Positions 6,607 through 10,173 of a stretch of 10,173 bases of DNA are shown here, in pieces. Where the stretch lies: positions 1 through 10,173 of the forward strand of contig JAGGYP010000044.1 in NCBI GenBank assembly GCA_021162485.1, given 5' to 3'. This DNA is from Thermoplasmata archaeon (GTDB lineage Archaea > Thermoplasmatota > E2 > DHVEG-1 > B8-G13). Every line of letters begins with the position of its first letter. The first letter of the stretch is position 1. Both the position numbers and the translations under genes were made by a program. The notes under the pieces are model-generated. The model saw nothing but the letters and a program-made list of their open reading frames with translations, searched no databases and was not told the DNA's origin.

Positions 6607-7563
6607 TTACTCTCCATTGACTTTTCTCTCAATAATTAAGTCTACAATATCCTCTGGGTCTTTCATTTTTTCTAGTTCACTTTTTAAAACCACTGGTATT
6701 CCTTCTACATTCCCACCAAATTTGTATCTATCTGTGAAGAACACTGCTTCTTGTTCTGTAATTTTCGCAATGTCTTTCACCAGTTTTGCTTTTCTGATGA
6801 CTCTGTAGTTAAATTTGTTTATACAGGTAAGTAAAACATTTTTTCTTTCTTTGCTAAATGCCTCAAAAGGGCAACGTTCTACAGGTATTACTCTATACCC
6901 GATCTCTCTCATTAGTGAGAGAACTTCTCTCTGGAATATCTTAAAACGACTTATGTCTTTTTCAAGATTTTCTACAAGGTATTTTTTTCTCTCTCCATGT
7001 AAATCTATTGGAGAGACCACGTCTTTTCCTAGTATTTTCTCTATCCTTTTTGCGATTTCTAATCTGGCATTTGCTCCTTCCTCATACATTCTCGCCATTC
7101 TTCTAGATATGCCTAGTTCTCTTGCTAATGCTCCTATAGAAATGCTTCTCCTCTCTCTTGCCTTCTTGAACTTTTCCTCATCAATGTTTACATATAAACC
7201 ACCGGGTCCTGCATATGCTATCACAGGTTCACCTTCAATAAGATAATTCTTCAATGTATTTGGTGTTATAGCACCTATTCCAAACCTAAAATATGCAACA
7301 TTATCCTCAAGCAGATTTAAGCTGTTTTTCTCACCAATTATCAGTGGAGATCCTCCCAAAAGCGATGATAATGTTTTCAAATCACTTGCTGCCTCTTCTG
7401 AAAAAGCATCGATGTTCGTCAAAACCTTAATTATCAATAAAATATTTCCTCTTCTAGCCAGTATATCAAAACTCATTGGTCTTGCTGAATCTAGCACCGA
7501 AACTTGGAATTTTGCATCTGCTAATATTTTTTTAACTGCTTCTAAAATGCCTTCCCTTTCCAT
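6607..7563 (-). CDS. Archaeal HTH-type transcriptional regulator with nuclease-like N-terminal domain
   Basis: The 318-residue protein belongs to the euryarchaeal family of putative HTH regulators exemplified by the MJ0568-like proteins (family recalled, not searched). I chose ATG 7561-7563: upstream extension of the frame encodes an unlike, hydrophobic AT-driven peptide and would run over the promoter and tiaS start. Residues 20-100 look like a restriction-endonuclease-like fold (FDILARRGNILLIIKVLTNID, then SPLIIGE), but the acidic residue expected before Lys47 is Ile, so nuclease activity is unlikely. Residues 131-178 are a Cro/C1-type HTH with SIGALARELGISRRMARMYEEG. Residues 205-285 seem to repeat the N-terminal fold. 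It lies divergent to tiaS and just upstream of rpl1; its target is unknown, with autoregulation at the shared promoter a possibility. Confidence 0.88.
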   Translation of the reverse strand: MEREGILEAVKKILADAKFQVSVLDSARPMSFDILARRGNILLIIKVLTNIDAFSEEAASDLKTLSSLLGGSPLIIGEKNSLNLLEDNVAYFRFGIGAITPNTLKNYLIEGEPVIAYAGPGGLYVNIDEEKFKKARERRSISIGALARELGISRRMARMYEEGANARLEIAKRIEKILGKDVVSPIDLHGERKKYLVENLEKDISRFKIFQREVLSLMREIGYRVIPVERCPFEAFSKERKNVLLTCINKFNYRVIRKAKLVKDIAKITEQEAVFFTDRYKFGGNVEGIPVVLKSELEKMKDPEDIVDLIIERKVNGE

Positions 7564-7591
7564 TGCACATTTATTAAAAAAAGCAAAGAAG

Positions 7592-7608
7592 TATATAAAA
7601 CTTATATA
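7592..7608. promoter_or_regulatory. Back-to-back TATA elements in a dyad between the regulator and tiaS
   Basis: TATATAA (7592-7598) and TTATATA (7602-7608) form a perfect 7-bp inverted repeat around AAC. The left copy points at tiaS (predicted start near 7622, leader about 13 nt); the right copy points at the regulator (predicted start near 7578, leader about 15 nt). It is the only good core promoter sequence in the 71 bp divergent gap. Confidence 0.6.
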
Positions 7609-7634
7609 TGGTTTTAGGATAGTATTTGGGTAAA

Positions 7635-8966
7635 ATGTGGATAGGGTTAGATGATACAGATTCAACATTTGCAGGAGGATGTACAACATATGTAGCTTAT
7701 CTCATAATATCATACTTGATTAAAGAAGGATATGTCCTAATTGGTTACCCTAGACTAGTAAGGTTAAATCCCAACATCCCCTGGAAGACAAGAGGGAATG
7801 GAGCAGTTTCTTTTCAAATTGCTAGAAGAGGTAGAGAAAAGTTTTTGGTTGGAATGAATTATGGAAAAAAAATCTATGGATATCGAAATATTGAGGAAGA
7901 TTGCGACAACCATGGAGAAATATTCAGTCAAGTTAAGAAAATTTTAGAGGAAGAAGCGAGATTAAACGATAAAAATACAAACCCTGGCTTAGTAGTAAGT
8001 AAGAAAAAAATAGGATATGAACTTTACAAAAAGGCTGTTAAAGGCATAGTTTTCTTAGACGAAGTTACCTCTTTATTGGATAAAAACGGTGCACTATATA
8101 TAGGATATAAAAACAAGCGGGGATTAATAGGAGCTGCAGCCTCCATTGCCTGGAACCCAGTTTTTGATAAAACTTATGAGCTAATAACATATAGAAAAAA
8201 AGAAAAAATAGGTAGTAAAAGGGAAATTGACGATGATTCTGTAAAAATAATGGATGAGACAATTAAGACTACATTTGATAATTATGATTATATAAACAAA
8301 CACAACAGGATAAAACCTAATTCACCCTGCCCTGTTCTCTATGGCATAAGGGGTGATGATACAGAGGATCTAGTTAAAGCAATGAATATTGTAAAATCAG
8401 AGGAATTCCAAGGTTGGATAATATTTGAAAGTAACCAGGCTACTGATGAACATTTGCAGAAAAAAGAAAAAATCAAAGATGTTAAACCTTTTGAGTCAGT
8501 GATAGTTAAAGGCACCGTCTACAAGGAACCTTTTACCATCACAGGTGGACATGTTATCTTTAGTATCCAAGATGCATATAATGATACTATAGACTGTGCA
8601 GCCTACGAACCTACAAAAGAGTTTAGAAATATTATAAAAAAATTAAGAAAAGGCGATATTGTTGAGGTATATGGGGGGGTGAGAGAAGAGCCATTTACAA
8701 TCAATCTCGAAAAGATCAAAATATTAAATGTTGCAAAAATAGTAGAAAAGATTGAAAACCCAGTTTGTGAAAAATGTGGAAAACATATGAAATCAGTTGG
8801 CAAAAAACAAGGTTTTAGATGTATAAGATGTGGAGCGAAGGCGAAAAGAGAAAAAGCAAAATTTACAACTATTGAAAGAAATTTATCACCAGGTTTCTAC
8901 GAGGTTCCAGTCTGTGCAAGAAGACATCTAAGCAAGCCTTTGAAGAGGATTATGAAAGAAGCATAA
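7635..8966 (+). CDS. tiaS: tRNA(Ile2) 2-agmatinylcytidine synthetase
   Basis: TiaS joins agmatine to C34 of the tRNA-Ile with anticodon CAU, using ATP, so that it reads AUA rather than AUG. It is an archaeal enzyme. The protein has 443 residues from ATG 7635, giving the family start MWIGLDDTDS. A TTG three codons upstream (7626) is the alternative. Domains in order: N-terminal kinase-like domain with IGLDDTDS (3-10) and AGGCTTY (13-19), a ferredoxin-like region with GLIGAAASIAWNP (163-175), and CPVLYGIRGDD (232-242). An OB fold (about 287-370) carries DCAAYEPTKEFR (320-331), and a zinc ribbon carries Cys378, Cys381, Cys396 and Cys399. A basic tail ends the protein. All domains are intact. The gene is divergent from the HTH regulator and followed by tRNA-Gly; no agmatine-forming decarboxylase is in the window. 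Confidence 0.96.
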   Translation: MWIGLDDTDSTFAGGCTTYVAYLIISYLIKEGYVLIGYPRLVRLNPNIPWKTRGNGAVSFQIARRGREKFLVGMNYGKKIYGYRNIEEDCDNHGEIFSQVKKILEEEARLNDKNTNPGLVVSKKKIGYELYKKAVKGIVFLDEVTSLLDKNGALYIGYKNKRGLIGAAASIAWNPVFDKTYELITYRKKEKIGSKREIDDDSVKIMDETIKTTFDNYDYINKHNRIKPNSPCPVLYGIRGDDTEDLVKAMNIVKSEEFQGWIIFESNQATDEHLQKKEKIKDVKPFESVIVKGTVYKEPFTITGGHVIFSIQDAYNDTIDCAAYEPTKEFRNIIKKLRKGDIVEVYGGVREEPFTINLEKIKILNVAKIVEKIENPVCEKCGKHMKSVGKKQGFRCIRCGAKAKREKAKFTTIERNLSPGFYEVPVCARRHLSKPLKRIMKEA

Positions 8967-8970
8967 TTAT

Positions 8971-8979
8971 TTTAAAATA
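8971..8979 (+). promoter_or_regulatory. TATA box of tRNA-Gly
   Basis: TTTAAAATA ends 24 bp before the mature 5' end of the tRNA and lies 4 bp after the tiaS stop. The spacing matches archaeal tRNA promoters and implies a very short 5' trailer for RNase P, or nearly none. Confidence 0.55.
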
Positions 8980-9003
8980 GTTTGTTTATTATGCAAAGTG
9001 GTC

Positions 9004-9077
9004 GCGGGTGTAGTGTAGTCTGGTTATCACCCAAGCTTGCCAAGCTTGCAACCCGGGTTCAAATCCCGGCGCCCGCA
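9004..9077 (+). tRNA. tRNA-Gly, anticodon GCC
   Basis: A full cloverleaf can be drawn. The acceptor stem 9004-9010 with 9070-9076 has seven pairs, including one T-G wobble. The D stem 9013-9015 with 9028-9030 has three pairs. The anticodon stem 9032-9036 with 9044-9048 has a seven-base loop, with GCC at 9039-9041. The variable loop has 4 nt, the T stem is 9053-9057 with 9065-9069, and the loop is TTCAAAT. The discriminator is A (9077). CCA is not encoded, and no intron is present. It decodes GGC and GGU glycine codons. Confidence 0.96.
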
Positions 9078-9081
9078 TTTT
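9078..9081 (+). terminator. T4 run after tRNA-Gly
   Basis: TTTT follows the discriminator base directly and may end the tRNA transcript. It is short and lies 1 bp before the convergent permease stop codon. Confidence 0.35.
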
Positions 9082-9082
9082 C

Positions 9083-9871
9083 TCAATATAATACTATTTT
9101 TACAAACATTAGAACCCCTAATAGAAAAATTATAAGACCAACAAATCTACCTAGTTTATCTTCGTCGATTCTATTTGCAAAACTTGAGCTAAGAAATGCC
9201 CCGATAATTGCAGAGAATCCAGCATACAGAGCAATCTGAAGAATAAATTCGCTATTCAAAAAATGACCAATAGATCCAGCTCCAGCGATAAAAAACATTA
9301 CCAAGAGAGATGTCCCTATAGCAGTATGCACGTCATATGCTAAAATAAAAATCATCACCACAGCCATCATTGCTCCACTTCCTGCACCAAAAAAACCACT
9401 GCAAAATCCTATGATGAGACCAAATATAATGAGGGATTCTTTCAAATGCTCTCTAAAAAAATTCAAATTTATTTTTCTCTCAACAAAATCCACATTTTTT
9501 CTTATACCATTTATAATAAAATTCAACCCCGTAATTATAAGAAATAAACCTATCAAAATATTTAGTGAGAATTGCGATGCTTTTGCTGTAAACTGGCTGC
9601 CCACAACTGCTCCAGCAACACCTGTGATGATGCGTATCTTGGATGATTTTATATCTATATTTTTGTTTTTTAAAAAAACCATACCAGCTGTTAAACCTAT
9701 CATACAATCAACAAATAAGCTTGTACCAATGGATTGATAGAGAGGAAAACCCATAAAGACAGTTAAAATAGGTATCATTAACGAAGCTGCGGTACCAGAT
9801 GCTGCACCAACAAATATTCCACTTATAAAACCTGCAAGGATGGGAAGAATAAAGATCATGTCAAATTGCAT
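9083..9871 (-). CDS. TauE/SafE-family membrane permease
   Basis: This 262-residue, strongly hydrophobic protein has about seven or eight predicted membrane segments, fitting the TauE/SafE family, whose members export sulfite, sulfoacetate or other organic anions. The family's two-repeat plan is visible. Repeat 1 has GFISGIFVGAASGTAAS (14-30) and QSIGTSLFV (46-54); repeat 2 has GFCSGFFGAGSGAMMA (155-170) and TAIGTSLLV (183-191). A charged loop (124-145) separates the halves. The substrate cannot be told, since no sulfur-metabolism gene is adjacent. The length is normal and the frame intact. I kept ATG 9869-9871 because a TATA-like element about 25-30 bp upstream predicts a leaderless mRNA beginning there; Met5 is the alternative. 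The stop is 5 bp from the tRNA-Gly 3' end, transcribed towards it. Confidence 0.92.
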   Translation of the reverse strand: MQFDMIFILPILAGFISGIFVGAASGTAASLMIPILTVFMGFPLYQSIGTSLFVDCMIGLTAGMVFLKNKNIDIKSSKIRIITGVAGAVVGSQFTAKASQFSLNILIGLFLIITGLNFIINGIRKNVDFVERKINLNFFREHLKESLIIFGLIIGFCSGFFGAGSGAMMAVVMIFILAYDVHTAIGTSLLVMFFIAGAGSIGHFLNSEFILQIALYAGFSAIIGAFLSSSFANRIDEDKLGRFVGLIIFLLGVLMFVKIVLY

Positions 9872-9890
9872 TCTAATTTGAATAGTCTAA

Positions 9891-9906
9891 ATAATATATA
9901 ATTTTT
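9891..9906 (-). promoter_or_regulatory. TATA-like promoter of the permease gene
   Basis: On the - strand AAAAATTATATATTAT carries a TATA core ending about 20 bp before the permease ATG. The spacing predicts transcription starting at or within a few bases of the start codon, that is, a leaderless mRNA. Confidence 0.45.
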
Positions 9907-9933
9907 AGTCAAATTTTAAAATTTCATTAAATT

Positions 9934-9941
9934 AATAAATA
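9934..9941 (+). promoter_or_regulatory. TATA-like element upstream of the 53-residue gene
   Basis: AATAAATA lies 35 bp before ATG 9977 and predicts a start near 9964, leaving a leader of about 13 nt. It is weak support in a very AT-rich gap. Confidence 0.3.
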
Positions 9942-9976
9942 CAATTTGCTATTCGTATTTTGGGTTGGGATGCATA

Positions 9977-10138
9977 ATGGAGATCGAATTAGAAGAAGGT
10001 ATTTTTTGTAGGATAAGGAACAGAATTGACTTGTATGGAAAAGTAGTGAAAGTAGATGGTAGATTCGCAAGATTGGAGCTACCAGAGTTCAAAGGATTTA
10101 TAGAATACCCAGTAAACTTACTAGAACCAATAAATTAG
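9977..10138 (+). CDS. Small 53-residue protein of unknown function
   Basis: ATG 9977 opens a complete 53-codon frame ending TAG 10136-10138. The product is charged (many Glu, Arg and Lys) with alternating hydrophobic residues, giving four or five likely short strands: GIFCRIRN, YGKVVKVDG, FARLELPE, GFIEYPVNLLE. That pattern suggests a small beta-barrel of SH3 or KOW type, like many nucleic-acid-binding or ribosome-associated proteins, but this is inference from pattern only. There is no transmembrane segment. Coding is favoured because the peptide is far more polar than chance frames in such AT-rich DNA and because it fills the gap after a divergent promoter region. No convincing SD is seen. 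I do not recognise the family. Confidence 0.6.
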   Translation: MEIELEEGIFCRIRNRIDLYGKVVKVDGRFARLELPEFKGFIEYPVNLLEPIN

Positions 10139-10150
10139 CTGCATCTTGTT

Positions 10151-10170
10151 TTAAAAGGTTAAAAGGTTAA
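10151..10170 (+). repeat. Short tandem repeat TTAAAAGG x2.5
   Basis: Two perfect 8-bp units (10151-10158 and 10159-10166) are followed by a partial TTAA unit at the right edge. The region after the 53-residue gene holds nothing else recognisable before the window ends. Confidence 0.5.
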
Positions 10171-10173
10171 CAT

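Noticed and set aside
5749..7246. Several + strand open frames opposite rpl1 and the HTH regulator
   Set aside because: All are shadows of strongly supported - strand genes and show the hydrophobic, low-complexity composition of antisense frames.
7564..7689. 42-residue N-terminal extension of the HTH regulator
   Set aside because: The extension is hydrophobic, runs through the promoter and into tiaS, and does not resemble the rest; the family start matches Met at 7563.
9004..9085. tRNA-Gly as an integration site of a mobile element
   Set aside because: No integrase, no duplicated tRNA 3' end and no att-like repeat is seen; the neighbouring permease looks native in composition.
8982..9239. 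+ strand frame over the tRNA-Gly gene and permease 3' end
   Set aside because: It reads through a complete tRNA gene and is antisense to the permease.

Overview
The window comes from an AT-rich archaeon, most likely a euryarchaeote in the broad sense. The evidence is consistent across the window. It holds archaeal-type phosphopantetheine adenylyltransferase, a family B DNA polymerase, the stalk/L1 ribosomal cluster L1-L10(P0)-L12 with the archaeal/eukaryal acidic L12, TiaS (an archaea-only tRNA-Ile2 agmatidine synthetase), an archaeal HTH regulator family, a tRNA-Gly gene without encoded CCA, and TATA-box promoters with short or no leaders. Shine-Dalgarno sites (GGAGGT, GGTGAT, GGAG) occur inside operons. 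Genus and class cannot be fixed from the sequence alone. Nothing here looks like a mobile element, phage, CRISPR array or defence island; this is a dense housekeeping region.

Layout. 3-596 (+): the 3' end of coaD, then a small unrecognised gene in the same transcript. 600-1613 (-): an intact zinc-dependent histone-deacetylase-family enzyme, ending 3 bp from the previous gene. 1712-4561 (+): a 949-residue family B DNA polymerase, divergently transcribed from a shared 98 bp promoter region. 4632-6521 (-): the rpl1-rpl10-rpl12 operon, convergent with the polymerase. 6607-7563 (-): an HTH regulator just upstream of rpl1 on the same strand. 7635-8966 (+): tiaS, divergent from the regulator across a 71 bp gap that carries back-to-back TATA elements in a perfect 7-bp dyad. 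9004-9077 (+): tRNA-Gly(GCC) with its own TATA box. 9083-9871 (-): a TauE/SafE-family membrane permease. 9977-10138 (+): a 53-residue orphan protein.

How the genes relate. Most serve information processing: replication or repair (PolB), translation (L1, P0, L12, tRNA-Gly) and tRNA decoding (TiaS). CoaD belongs to coenzyme A synthesis. The deacetylase and the permease have unknown substrates. The most unusual content is the polymerase: its catalytic aspartates are kept, but three palm/finger motifs deviate from the family consensus and it has a long segment between the exonuclease and polymerase domains. Other points worth checking are a P0 protein without the usual acidic C-terminal tail, an apparent internal duplication flanking the HTH in the regulator, and the tiaS/regulator promoter dyad. 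I found no convincing evidence for an entirely new system.
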